This document shows, in pieces, positions 1 through 63,966 of a stretch of DNA of 64,000 nt (positions are counted from its first letter, which is position 1; every line of letters starts with the position of its first letter). The stretch comes from Brachyhypopomus gauderio (taxonomy: Eukaryota; Chordata; Actinopteri; Gymnotiformes; Hypopomidae). The notes beneath the pieces were generated by a model. It saw only the letters and a list, made by a program, of their open reading frames with translations, was not told the origin of the DNA and did no database searches. The position numbers and the translations under genes were made by a program. The stretch spans positions 571,001-635,000 of the forward strand of contig NW_027506898.1 of assembly GCF_052324685.1 (NCBI RefSeq), in the 5' to 3' direction.

Positions 1-2434
1 TAAAATGTCTCACTTACTTTTATGAATTTCACAGAAGGGACTACAGGGTCACAAATAATTTTAACCTTGAAATTTAAGACACAAATGAACAGTTATTGTT
101 CTGTCTGGGAGCTTTGGCGCAAGGTGATGGTAGAAAAGAATTTATTTTGTTCGTGACAAATTTTTCTCATTTCAATATTCCTGCCATTCTACTGTCACTG
201 ATTATTTCCAAGCTTTTAATTTAAATGAACAAATTAATAATAAACAATTAGATGCACATTGCAAAATAGTAATAAGAATTTATTAAGGAAAGAGGAATAA
301 CCTTAACAACAATAAATGCCAATGCCAATATTCTGTTTTCAATCTTAACATTCAAAAACAGAAAACATGTTTTAGAATAGGTTTTATGAATATTAATGAC
401 AAGACCTCTCCTTCTAAACAGTTTCTTTGGTGTTAAAAACTGGCACAACCTTGTAAGCAAAGCAAAATCAGTCACCAGGATTTTAGAACATAACATTGAC
501 CTGGATTGTTATATGAAAAAAATCACATACATTTTCATTTGATCTCTGCTGACATGTTTTAGAATACTCACCCTTGACTTCTGCAAAATTATCTATAAGG
601 AAGTTGTATTTGATCATTCGTATAAGCAACTCTTTGTTTTATGCAGAATAATAACTATGTTCATATTTGCATTTGCTTTGTGCAAACAAGCAATTAACTT
701 TTCATGGCAATGTCCATTTACCAAGAAGCCACTACAGATTGCAATGAAAATTGTTGCAGTTCTGTAGCACACCTTTCTTTCTGGGATACTCATTAAAATT
801 GTCACTCTTTGTGAATTCAGCTCATCATAGACTAACAAACTACTAAAAGAAAAAAAAAACTAATTTCAGTATGTTGTTTACCCCAAAACCTGTCCGTGTG
901 TATGTCTGTGTGTGTAACAGTACTTATAATTTTTCTGCAGTGAGTCATCTGCACTGATTCACAAACTAAAGGTGAAAATCACATATTATTTAGGTCATGG
1001 AGACACAAAATATAACAGCTTCCAGTTACAGAATAATCAATATCCCATTTTCAAGAACTTTGCTCAAGGTGGTTTATGGCCATAGGTGACAGAAATTTTC
1101 AATAAGGTATCATAGTATCATGTTCTGTGCACAAAACAATTCGAATCTATTTTGCTCCCATTGTTTCTCTAGTGAATTATTGTTAAGTGCAGGAAATGCA
1201 TGGTGGCACTTTGTTGCTTCTGCCAAATGGAAAGATACCCAGTGCCAGAATCTATTATTAGTGAACAGATACTAGAACACTCCCTTTGTCCTGGGTAACC
1301 TGAAAACGACCCACGGTTGATCTGCTGCTGTAAACCAGCTGGAGGTGTCAACAGCACTAGGTGTTAAGAACGTAAACTGTAATTTCATGCTTAATTGCTT
1401 AAATCAAAAGCCTGACTGCTGGGCTTACGCTATTCCGTGGTGCAGTTCATCTTGGATTGTCTCGTGACAGACTAGTGGTAAGTTTTTAATGTTGTCATGT
1501 GACTCTCACAATTAATAATAAGATACCCATTCTATAACTCAACAGACATTCCCTTAAAAAGATTTTTAGTTACTAACAGCACTGTTAGCCTTGAAAAGGC
1601 TAGAAAACATCTGTTGTTTACGTGAGGCCTCTGTCTCATCACAGTGCCTAGTATATAAAAAGCCCAGATAGCAGATAGCACCTTTGTTAAAATGTCCCTC
1701 TTACATACTCCCTCCGACAAGCTTCATACTAGTGCCAGAATTCTGATATATGTAATAGTGACATGGAGCAACCAGAGATGTTTTAGCTGAAAATGATCAA
1801 AGTTTTTCTTTTTTTCTGGAGAGCAGCTTGGAATCCTCCATGGTAACTTAGTGCTGAATGCCACTCTTAATCGTTGTTTTCTTATGGGAGACTCATGGAC
1901 ACAGATGCTGTCTAGTGTAAGGGATACCTGTGGGTCCTTAAGGGTCCAAGACACACACATGCACTGATCTTTGAAGGACATCTACTACTAGGCAAAGGAG
2001 CAATAGTGCTGCATTTCTTCCGCTTGCAAAATGTCTGCCTGATTGACAGAGACCTTTAGAAACTCGTCTGGAAACTCTTTTTTGTTTTTGACAAGCATGT
2101 AGGCAAAACTGAACATGTTGTAGATGCCAGCAAATAGAAAATTTAATTAGAACAACTGACTCCAAAGTGCTAAATTTCCTAGATGTTGACACACTTTTAA
2201 AATCAATAACCAGGAAAATTTAAAGTATATTTTCAGTGAACATACGCACATGTAAAATGCTGTGTGCCGTCTTTGTTAAATATTATCATTTAGCATTATA
2301 CACTAGAAGATTATTGTAAAATTTTTTGTACCCATTATATCCAGGGAATTTGTGTTAGATTTTCAGTGAATTGCTATGAATAACTATAGACAGCAGAGAT
2401 TGGGCAAAGGACACCTAAACAAAGGGGTTCACAC
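1..2434. other. Upstream flank, no gene recognised
   Basis: AT-rich sequence before the KLHL-like gene. Only short open frames occur, none with recognisable protein similarity or good splice signals. Because the first coding exon of the KLHL-like gene begins right after a splice acceptor at 2731-2732, a 5' non-coding exon and promoter must lie further left, in this stretch or outside the window. I could not place them. Confidence 0.5.
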
Positions 2435-2589
2435 CAGAGCCGGAGTGGTTAATCGGGAGATTCAGGGGGATTCCCGATGGGCCGGCTCATGTCAATCTCT
2501 AGTTTGGGCCGATTGGGAGGAAAAAATAATTTTGGGCCGGATTTGGGCACGAAACTCCAAGGCTGAAAAAAGGGTACACTCCAGCCCTG
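2435..2589. mobile_element. hAT-type MITE (155 bp) with 8-bp target site duplication
   Basis: The element begins CAGAGCCGGAGTGG and its reverse-complemented right end begins CAGGGCTGGAGTGT, giving an imperfect 14-bp terminal inverted repeat (11 of 14 identical). It is flanked by the same 8 bases, GTTCACAC, at 2427-2434 and 2590-2597. An 8-bp duplication with CAG-starting ends is the signature of the hAT superfamily. It has no coding capacity, so it would have been mobilised in trans. It sits about 145 bp before the KLHL-like coding exon. Confidence 0.75.
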
Positions 2590-2732
2590 GTTCACACTAG
2601 CAAAGATAAGTTCACACTTCTCTTGGTGTACTTAAATTCAATATCTTGAATATCTTATTTTTAATTATCAAAAACGAGATATTGGGATTTGGTGTTTTAT
2701 TTTAAATTAAATGTAATTTGTTCCTCTTACAG

Positions 2733-5700
2733 AACTATGTCCCTGCACCAAACCCAGGAAAGGCGTCAGGAGAAACAGTTATCTCTACGCCAGCGGGTGG
2801 CGCTGTTTCAGTCCAGTTCCTCAGCTAATGAGAAAAGTGACAGAGGAAGCAGCGGAAGTGGGCTAAGGAAAGGATCAACAAAAACAAACAGCTCTTCTTC
2901 ATCATCCCTTCGTGTCCAAACAAACACAAAAAATGCTAAAGTTAGCAATGCTAGCATGGCTCCTCCCCCGTTAGACATTACCACATCACGTACCCTGCTC
3001 CCAGAGAACTGCCAGGACCAACAACTCCGCCCCTTCATGCTGCCCTCCCACTGTGACTCGCTGTTCTCTTCGTTACATGGTTTAAAAGAGGAGGGGCTAC
3101 TGCTGGATTGCATCTTACAGCTCCCAGGAAGTTCCCACAGGGTACACCAATTAGTGCTTGCCACTGTCAGCCAAAAGGCAGAGGAGTGGATTCTCTCCAG
3201 GCAGATTCAACTTAAGGAGGTAAATTTAGGTGAAATGGGCGAGCCAGAGTGTCATATAAGTCCTTCAGGACTAAAAGCTGTTCTGAACTTTGCTTACTGT
3301 GGAGAGTTGGATGCAACTTGCACGGAAGATCTGGAGGAGATGCTCATTGCTTGCAGGTTATTAGGGGTAGAGCGACTGCCGCAGGTGTACAGGGGGGAGG
3401 CCCCACCCTGTGGGAGAGCAGAGAGACAAAACAGCCTCCAAGTCATCAGGGAACTGTGGGAGAGACATGTTGGCTGTGATGTCATCATAGAGGTGGAGTC
3501 TGGAGAGCGTTTCCCTGGTAAACTTGAAAGAGTGCTTTTGACAAAATAGCCTAAACTAACAATTTGAACAGGTGTGAGAATGTTTTTACAAGTCAGGTTG
3601 TCACCTAACTCGAGTCAAAACCAACACAAAAAACATTTTAAAAAGCCTTTTAATTTTAATAGCTTTGAAAATCTATGTTTTTTTCAAAAGCCCTTACTTA
3701 CACCTTTTTTGTAATAAATATTTAATAATCTTTGCTTAGAAGGTGCTTGTGGAATTAAAGGCAGTATACTTTCATATGACCCTCTGCCTTACTGGTAGTA
3801 ATGCTTTATGTTTTTGAGTCATTTTCGTAGAAGAAATATATAATTTATATTGAATCAGTAACTCATGAATGGGCTGCAATAAATATTTTATAGTTTGTTT
3901 GGTTTTCTGCTTCTTCTGAGAAGTGTGAAGCGATTGCACAGAACTCACATATCTTTTAAAGTAGGTTTATAAAAAGACACGTGTATTCTGTGTGTACCAA
4001 ACTTGATTAACTTGACTTTAATTTTAAACCAAAATATAAAAAAGTGAAAATCTGGTTTGTGGAAGCAAACCTTTTTGTGAAATCTGGTTTGTGCCATAAA
4101 TTTGATCACTTATTCTCTAATACCATAATCAATTATAGCCAATCATGCACACTGAATTCTACATTTTGAATATCACAATACTGGAAGAAAAACTCATTTC
4201 ACCCTCTGTCTGTCATTATTTGTCTGCCTTTCAGCACATCGAGTCATACTTGCTGCTGGGGGGGACTACTTTCGCGCCCTCCTTTGCGGAGGGTTACGCG
4301 AATGTGAGCAGGAGGTGGTCCGTATCCAGGGCGTAGCAGCCTGGGTGCTGTGGTCACTACTGGACTTCATCTATACTGGCCAGCTGAAACTGGGCAGGCA
4401 GAACGTGTGGGACCTCACCGAAGCAGCACTGCAGTTTCAGCTGCAGGGGGCGCTCACACTCTGTTTAAACTTCCTGCAGGAGCATTTAGACGACACGTCT
4501 TGTCTGGACATCCTGTGTTTAGCTGAGACTTATGGGCTGCGGCAGCTTGGTGCGGTGGCGGAGGATTACGTTTTAGCCCACTTTCAGAGGATCACAGAGG
4601 GGGAGAAGTTCAAGGATCTCTCCTGCCCCCTGCTGGAGCGTCTGTTAGAGAGAGACACACTCAATGCAGAAAGTGAGGTGAGGTCTGAACAGGAAACATA
4701 CAAACAGAGACCATTTTCCTGAAAACTTCAGATGTTGCATTACAAAACAAGCAGCACATGTCTGTGTGTTTGCATCTTACTGGCTGTGCCAAGATTGCTA
4801 GGAGATATTTAAAAATATCCCCGTATATTTCTGAGTGCATATTCATGGAACTCACATAGAAACAGATGAAACTAGACAGATGAATCTCTTGTGGCTGGTT
4901 GCTATGCCACACTTCTCTGCAGACTTACTTAGACTATTACTGGCTACTTCTACGGTGCATCAAAAATAGCATTCTGTTTGTGGCCCCCACACTGAAAACG
5001 CCGCCTCACTGCATTTCATCCCCTCCGTTTCTGTCAAGGTCGTGTTATTCAGGGCAGTGATGAGCTGGGTGGTGGAGGATGAAGCCCAGAGGCTGCGCAG
5101 TCTCCCCACACTCCTCCGAAGGATCCGCTTCCCGCTAATGACCCCGCGAGACCTGGAGGAGGTAGTAGCACAGATGTAGAGACCGCCAAGGTCGGGTTTA
5201 CCTAGTAACGCACTAGCACCAGAGTCTGCATTTCATACTGATATGTGGCTGGATGGAGTCTATGCAGAGGGAGTAAGACGTATAGATATGAAGTATAGAT
5301 ATGAAGTATGAACATGAAGCTGGCTAGATATGCTCAGAGTGGAAACCTTTAAAACTCTTTCAACAGGAAATGCAGGGGGCTTAAAAGAAAGGATAAATCA
5401 TACAAATGATGGGGAAATAACACACTAGGCCAGGATTATAAAAAAAGAAACAGGGGGGAAAAACAAAAAAGAACAAAACAACATGTACTACTTCTATAGT
5501 TTTAAGCTATTAACAGAAAGCACACCCCAACTACACTAGTCTATACAAAGAATAGTGCTATTCTACCAGGTAGGTGATGGCAAATTCCCAGAGAGAAATA
5601 TTGCCAAGGAACCAAGTGGAACCAAGGAAGTTCACTCTAACTCAAACACAAATCCTAAAGTTCTCTAAACCTTCTCAAATGACTCGTATCCCACAAGCCC

Positions 5701-6381
5701 AAGGGTGGAAGTGTGCACCTCTGAGCTACTTCTGCTCGTTCCTCTCCTCTCTGATTATTCCCCCAGGTGCAGGGCTGCAGATTGCTGATTAGAAGCCCGG
5801 AGGGAAGAGCAGCCTCGGAGGCAGTGAGGAAACTTCTGGAAGGAGAAAACACAACATCCGACTGCAAACCGCGCACCCCTAATCAGGTAGCAGTGTGGTG
5901 TGCCAGTAATTGACTTGTAATGTGAATCTGACCAGTGTTGCTATGTTAATACATGCAAATGAACCCCTGGCTCTGTGAGGAGCCACTGGCGATTGGGTGT
6001 GCGATATGATCACACGTTATTGTGACAGACAGCTGCTGCAAACATCACTTCAGGTCAGCAAGTTCAAACAAAGTTTCAAGTACACGGATCTTGACGGTAA
6101 AGGGGTCCCTTCTGTCAAACAGGTTCTGGTGCTGGTGGGTGGTGACTGTGTCAACGACAACTTTGAGCGGCGCGAGCCCAACCACTCCCTGTGGTTTGCC
6201 CGCCGTTTCCTGCGTGGGGAGGGCCTAATCCGGACGGTGGAGTGGAAGCTCCTGGCCCAGCTGCCGGATCCGTCTCGACTTCGCCACTGTGTGTGCGTGC
6301 TCAATAACGTGCTGTATGTGCTGGGCGGACGCAAGTACTACGGACAGCTGGACATACTGAAGTCTGCACTGAGGTGATGGC

Positions 6382-6414
<33 letters not shown>

Positions 6415-7815
6415 TTGTGTGTGTATTCCATTTTGTGGGGAGCAGGTGTATCTCCAGTGATAGGAAGCTGTGAAAATGGAACTTTCATGTAAAAAACCAT
6501 TCAAGAGTGAAGAGGCTTAGTTGTAGTTAGTAATGCACAAAATGGTAGAGTTAAAGGAAAAAGTAACCTGACCAAAAAATGGGCTCTTGGCCAAGGCAGG
6601 TTAAGGGGTTAGAGAGAGGAGGAAAGAAGAATCCATGAGGGTTGGAGGGAAGTTAGTGGACAGAAGGCTTTAGAGAGCTGCTTTTAAGTAATCAAGATGA
6701 CAGGTGTGGCTGATTGCCCCTTGATTACTGATGAGTCACTCTGTGCCTCCCTCTGGTGGTCAATGGTGGCCTAGCAGATCCTTACACCTCCCACAGAGTT
6801 TGTGTAATGTGAGCACGTGTTCTCAGATTCGACCCTGCCAAGTGTAAGTGGGAGCGATTGCCAGATATGGTCAGCCCCAGGGATTACTTTGCTGCAGTGT
6901 GTCGGGGAGGCAAGGTGTTCGTCATGGGCGGCAACCACGACGACATGAACTGCCTGGACTCTGTGGAGTACTACACACCTGAAGACAACACCTGGAGGTG
7001 CAGTTACACCTACGATTATACAACGAGCTTTTTTTAGGCAAAAATTTGCATTTACTCTGTAGCACCATCTGCCTCTTCTCTCTCCGCTAGGCTGGCTCAC
7101 CCCTTAGACGTGCCCATCTGTGGCCATGCGGCTGCAGTACTGGATGGAGAGATCTACGTGTCAGGGGGCTGTGAATCCCACCTCCACTGCCTCCCTTGCA
7201 TGTGGCACTACGACCCCACCCAGGGCTGCTCGAGACGCTCTCCAATGACGAGCGGCGGGGGGCGTGCCGGTCACGTGATGTTGACCACGGAGAGGAGGCT
7301 GGTGGTGGCCGGAGGCCTGCAGCCCGCATGGAGAGGGTTCAGCGACCAGCTGCATTGCGAGGCATACGAGCCGCTCAGCAACTCCTGGACAGCCCTCCCC
7401 CTCCTGCCCCGTCCTCACCTCTCACCTGCCGCCACAGTTCTTGATGGTCGGCTGTATATCATGGGAGGGTCTTCGGCTGATTCAGCTCGAGATACGCCAT
7501 GGGTTCATCGCTATGATCCTCGGGGGAATAGTTGGGAGAAACTGGGGATGATGCCTCGACCTTTTGCTGACCTCACAGCATGCACACTTCAGGTAGCCCT
7601 AAGCCTTCAGGGTTAAAACGGAGGCAGAATTTGCATGTTGGCAATGATGGGCTAATAATGATGCTTCCCTCACAGCTTTTTTTAAAGGCAGAATGATCAA
7701 TTTCTTTTGCGCAGACAAAGATGATACAGAAACACTTTAATAAGTGATTTAAGTGTACTCTTTACGACAGAACGTTACTGCTTCATGTCATAATAAAAGT
7801 TGCAAACACAATGTG
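2733..7815 (+). CDS. klhl33: BTB-BACK-Kelch protein, KLHL33-like, with tandem BTB domains
   Basis: Spliced exons: 2733-3517 (ATG 2737), 4235-4677, 5039-5161, 5767-5886, 6123-6373, 6827-6997, 7091-7592, then probably 7715-7747 with stop TGA. Phases join cleanly and give about 807 residues. Residues 1-100 are basic and serine-rich. Residues ~100-220 form a degenerate BTB-like fold (SHCDSLFSSL, LKAVLNFAYCGELD). Residues ~238-350 are a canonical BTB (CDVIIEVESGERFP joined across the intron to AHRVILAAGGDYFRALL, then LLDFIYTGQL). BACK follows (~350-470), then five or six Kelch repeats ending GG (VLVLVGG, LYVLGG, VFVMGG, IYVSGG, LVVAGG, LYIMGG). Proteins of this family are usually substrate adaptors for CUL3 ubiquitin ligases; that role is inferred from family. 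The KLHL33 name rests on overall length and domain layout and could be wrong. The last ten codons are the least certain part. Confidence 0.62.
6384..6412. repeat. (TG)n microsatellite just after a KLHL-gene splice donor
   Basis: A pure TG tract starts about 10 bases inside the intron after the exon ending at 6373. In the transcript it reads UG repeat immediately downstream of the 5' splice site. Confidence 0.95.
7792..7797 (+). terminator. Candidate polyadenylation signal of the KLHL-like gene
   Basis: AATAAA 45 bases after the proposed TGA stop at 7745-7747. It supports the proposed short last exon (7715 onward), which follows a good acceptor (tttcttttgcgcag). No transcript evidence is available here. 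Confidence 0.45.
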
Positions 7816-10800
7816 GCCCATCAGGGTTTTAAACGAACATGTACACACACTTAGGTTCACCTTGCTAGTACTGGGTTGTACCCCATTGTCCCTTTAGAAT
7901 GGCCTTAATTCTTTGTGCATGGATTCAACAAGGTTTGATTACAGTTGATATTGGAAACAGGTAAAAATTAAGTTAGGGTAACTTTTTATGCATGAATACA
8001 TTTGATTTATACCACCATTGTATCCGTTTTTGCTTTTGGTCACGTTTTATGAAATTAGTTAATTTACAATATTTTGTTATTTCATGGAATATTGTACCAC
8101 TGGTATCTCTACATGGGTAAAATGTGTTTTGTTTACTTGCATATGAAATGAGTTGGAAAAAGTAGACAATACTGCTTAACGCTCTGGAGGACTGTCCTTT
8201 TTCAAAATGTGTGTGATTTTTTTTTTCTGTGTGTTACTTGTATGCGTCTAAAAGTTCCAGGACTTCTGCAGCATTTCACTACATCCACATGCACATCTCC
8301 TACCCGTAAACACCTGTGCTTATTTTGTTCACAGCTTTGCTTTGAGCAGAACCATAAACTTGTTCTAATCTGCTCACCATGACACAGATGCAGCATGCAA
8401 AGAGAAGCGTAAAGAACCTGAACTTTTGCATTTTCTCTTTTCTTGGTAACTAGAGGATGCATTTCTATCCTGCAGAATGCTCAGAGATATCAATATGTTA
8501 TTTAAAAGGGTTCTGTAATGCAAGTGAATTAGCAAAATGACAGAAAATCTGACTGATGGAATTTATGATTTTCACTGCAGAGTGCTTTAGAGCAGCAAAC
8601 TTCTTTTTAGTGCTTTGAAGAAAGGGCTACGGCATTATCAGTTGACCATTACTCTCTATGTACATGCAATCAACCCTAGCCAGCTACCTAGCTTCAAACA
8701 GTTACAAGGGAGACAGGCATTGCGTTGTAGCTAATTGAAAAGCCTTTCTCAAGGCTAACTTCAATTAAAAACTCAGAATTCAGTGAGGTCATCAAACACG
8801 CAAGGTCGGCTAGCTCCAAATTGAGAGAAGGTTCGGAGACTTGTCTCCAGAAGACAACAAATACATGGAAACAAGGAAAATGTCCAATAAATGAAACCAC
8901 ATTAAACAAGTACACAAAAGTGAAGACAATGAGAAGCGTGGTTCATTAACATTCCTCTGGAAATGCCCTTTTTGCTTATTTGCTTTGGTGGCAGTGGAAC
9001 ATTGCCAGGACAATGCTTCCAAGTCCCCCTTAGAATTACACTGCATGCCATTTAAAACATGTCCATATGTGGCTTCCCTATGAAAACTCATAAAGTGAGT
9101 AATACAATCTACTTTTATGTTTCCAATTTATACTATTCAATAGAACCTTACAGAAAAAAATGCATAGACACTACATTATGTACAATGATACATATCTCAT
9201 ATCTATTTATTTACTTTAGGAGAGGAATACAGTTAACACCATTTTATATCAACAGAACAATTTCATTCATTTTCTACATATATTTAATATGAAGCACATG
9301 TATACAATTACACATTCATGTTCAAATGTTATTTTAAAAACAACTCCAGCAAGATTATCGCACGCTTGTGTAAGATTGTAAGTTTAATGTTGCTCATCAT
9401 GCCAGTAAACTACCTTTCCCTCTCATATGGAGGCCAATGAAGGAAACATTAAAACAAACAAACAGAAATGTAAATGTGAAAAAAATATGTGCACTATTAC
9501 TTGTACAGACCAATTTCTGCAGACGCTCATGGGTATGTTTTCATACATAAGGGTGTTCAGACAATGCCTGGAAATGATAACAAAATAATTGAATTATCAA
9601 ATAAGTGTATACTCGTATGTGAAGGGAAAAATATTAAAATAAGAAGTGATCATGTGGTCCACAGTAAAAGTCATCTCTGTTTCCAAACATTTTAAGACTG
9701 CATAGTAAACTTTGGTGTCTGTTTCAAAAGCCCACACATCACTTTGTTTGTGTTTGACCTGAACTAAACCACCATCATTAAACATATCTCAAAGCGTTCA
9801 CAAGATTTATTTGGGCTCTGTTCTTTTGATGCTTTTCTTACATTTTACACTCCTGTCTGCCCAATCCAGTGTATTTTAGTTTGATTGTGTAATGTTAAAT
9901 AAGTAAATTTGTACCTGTAAATGGTAGCGTTATTTGTATACGAATCAGTCTAGCAAAACAAATAGCTTCGCTTACCACCAGTAACCGGCATATTCAAAGT
10001 AAGAACACTTTGGTGATATTTGTGTTGGTGGACTCTCCACTGAATGCACTGTGTTAAATGAACTACTGAACAAAGATATAATGGCTAAATTGGTTTTATT
10101 TTCCTTTTAGTTTTATTTTTTGTTGTATTCTTAGACTTGTATATTTTCAAGCTGATTACTGAACCTGATGCTTCTTCCCCACTCACATCTAACATTGTTA
10201 AGTGTGTTACATTCAACTCCTAGCTCATCATTGTTTTGTTTAAACACCAATTTCTCAATAAAGTTATGCAATGCTAACCATAACCATAACCAACTGTCAC
10301 ATGCTGGTTCATTCTAGACTATTTACAAGTCCTTCTCAATTTTCTGTCAGAGTTCTTGCCATAAATTATATGCTGCACTGTATAATAACTGATATGTTTT
10401 TCATAAATAATTTTTTTGTCTGTCTTATAAAGCTATTTTCTTTTATTTTCAGTAAGAGCTAACAATGTAGCAGTTATCTGAAATATATTTATTTCCAAAA
10501 ACAGGTTTATTTTTGTCTTGTATTTTATTATTAAAATCATATTTAATCATAAAATCAAATCATATTATTAAAATCATATATTTGTTTGTCTTGTTTTAGT
10601 TATTTCTTGCAGAATTAGGTAACATGTTAGTTTTAATGCCTTTGCTTATGTTTGTCATTTGGCCATGAGCGTTTCAAGTTGCCAAGAGGCCATTTTAGCT
10701 AGATAGGTGAGGGATTGTATTATTGAGAAGATCTTGGCTAGCTGGTTAGCTATTTACGTTGTGCAGGCGATGTGCATTTTAAAGCAGCTCGTGGACATGG

Positions 10801-11800
10801 AGCATAGGCTCTGGCAGAAAGAAACTGACCAACACAATGGCCATGTTTCTTAAATTGAGTCCACGTCTGAATACACAGTTTTTCCACAGCAAGCGCAAAT
10901 AACATTTTAAGACAATCAGTTAAGTTACAAAATCTATTTAGAAATTTTAGCTTTTGTGTTAGAAAGTTGTGTCACTCATTGGAGCATTATTAATGGGAAA
11001 AAGTCCAATAAAGTAAGTTTACCAACTCTTACTCATAGTGGTCAAAATATATGTAGGATCTGTGAATGGCTTCTGAATGTAGAGCGTCAAAGTGATGTAA
11101 TATGTCCTCACATATCAATATTGTCCCAGGTGATTTACATAAGTAGGTCATCAAAAGGATAGACTAGCATTCTTTAGCCACAGACCCATCCGACCCGCGT
11201 GCCTCCTGTAGTCTTTAATATCCAATGCCATTAAGAGAACATAGGGCAGACGGTCTATGGCAATGACAGTGGATTCTTGCTTTGTTTTGGCTCGTGTTTT
11301 GCAACTGTGCATTGAATTCTAAGTATAATCAAAAGTATTAGCTGATTACAGCATATTTATGGAGTGCAATGAAGAAAAAAACAAAAAAACAAATGTAATT
11401 CATCATGTCATAGAATTGTGCACAATTTACATGCATTTATGCATCGCACATCATCTTAGACTATCACACCATGGGAGAATATGCAAAATTGGACTCTTAA
11501 GTTTATATGCATAGTTCACAACAGTTACAAATTTAACAACAAAACTTAATAACTATATAGCACCAGAGCATTACAATACTCAATAAACCTATGAGACACG
11601 TGAAAAGGCACTTATGTTCGGTTATAGTAATCCTAAAGCTAAGTGAAAAAATAACACACAATATAGAATTACTCTCAAACACAGAGAAATGCTTTGATTT
11701 GAAAGTAAACGTACACCCATGTTGGCAATCTGTACTTCAGTTCAGTTCCTTGGTTTAGAACAGATTACAATGTAAACATAAGTATTTACTTCTGAGGTCA
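7816..11800. other. Convergent intergenic region, no gene recognised
   Basis: AT-rich DNA between the tails of the KLHL-like gene (+) and EML6 (-). Part of the right side is probably the EML6 3' UTR. Apart from a repeat fragment near 7853-7955 I see no convincing exon, RNA gene or element in it. Confidence 0.5.
7853..7955. repeat. Fragment of a dispersed fish repeat
   Basis: The phrases ACCTTGCTAGTACTGGGTTG, CTTAATTCTTTGTGCATGG and ATTCAACAAGG in this order match, from memory, a dispersed repeat seen many times in teleost genomes. I see no terminal repeats or target duplication around it, so it is a fragment. The assignment is recognition only, not a search result. Confidence 0.4.
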
Positions 11801-11803
11801 TTG

Positions 11804-11809
11804 TTTATT
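11804..11809 (-). terminator. Candidate polyadenylation signal of EML6
   Basis: TTTATT on the + strand reads AATAAA on the - strand, about 200 bases past the EML6 stop at 12012-12014. Other AATAAA hexamers lie further downstream, so the actual site is undecided. Confidence 0.3.
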
Positions 11810-12011
11810 CCACTATAACAATAACATTAGAATAGTTGGTCAATTTTGCAAAACACGGAAATCGAAATCGAAATCCACAAATATAGTGGGTGTTAAATGT
11901 CAACATTCTCACACTCTTTAAGCAACCAATCAAAGTGCAGCCGTGTCCTGAACAGTGCAGAGGCCTCAGATTTGAAGTTTAAGGTGGCCTACCTTCTTCA
12001 CAAGTGTGGAC

Positions 12012-60870
<48,859 letters not shown>

Positions 60871-60879
60871 ACAAAACAT

Positions 60880-60885
60880 TTTATT
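60880..60885 (-). terminator. Candidate polyadenylation signal of SPTBN1
   Basis: AATAAA on the - strand about 795 bases past the SPTBN1 stop. Other hexamers lie further on. Confidence 0.35.
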
Positions 60886-61584
60886 GTTTCTCTTGATAAA
60901 AGTAGTCCTTCATAAGTAACCAACATTCTCACAACTCAATCATCTCACGAAACTTTCCAGCATTATGTTAATATTTGCCACTACATGGTGGGTTTGCATT
61001 CAGACGCATTTGCTTCATACTAAGGTCTTTAGTACAGAGATTGCCCTTTTAAGGAAACCTATAATGGCTGACGAGCTTTGTTAGTAATTTAAATTCAACA
61101 GGAGGTTAACAACTCAGGGGGGAATCCTCATGGAGTCCAGAGCACCACCACTGCCCTCCTTCAACAGCGGACGACGAGAGAGCCTCACAAAACAGAGGGG
61201 CGGCTCCTAGAAACTTCACACGAAAACAAGAGAGCAGAAGGAACCGACCAGACGACTCGAAAGCACTAAAGCAGGTATACTGAAAGAAAGAGCAAACAAA
61301 GAATAGAGAGAAAAAGTGTAAAGAAAGCTTACTTGGAATTTTGTCTTTTGAGACTTAGGAATGATTTATAATGACTACCCCAAAGCACCTTGCAACTCAA
61401 GATATTCCTCTTCCAGCTCCTTCCTTATAAAAAAGGGAGAGGGAACAAAAAAAAAGACCAAACAAACAAAAAACCCCCCGAAAAACAAAACTGAGCCAAC
61501 CCAAAAGAGTGACAGGCACGGAGTCTTGGCTCGGAGCTTCACATGCTAGAGCTGCACTTCGGGAAGAGGATACGAGAAAAGGAC

Positions 61585-61647
61585 AGGGGAGGAGGGCGGG
61601 GTTAGGGGAGGAGGGCGGGGTTAGGGGAGGAGGGCGGGGTTAGGGGA
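61585..61647. repeat. G-rich 19-bp tandem repeat in the SPTBN1 3' UTR
   Basis: Three exact copies of AGGGGAGGAGGGCGGGGTT plus AGGGGA, about 30 bases past the SPTBN1 stop. The G-rich strand is the + (template) strand, so the mRNA is C-rich here; the G runs could form a DNA quadruplex. Confidence 0.9.
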
Positions 61648-61678
61648 ATGAGCCACGCCCTGGGCCGCTGGGCAGGTT

Positions 61679-63966
<2,288 letters not shown>

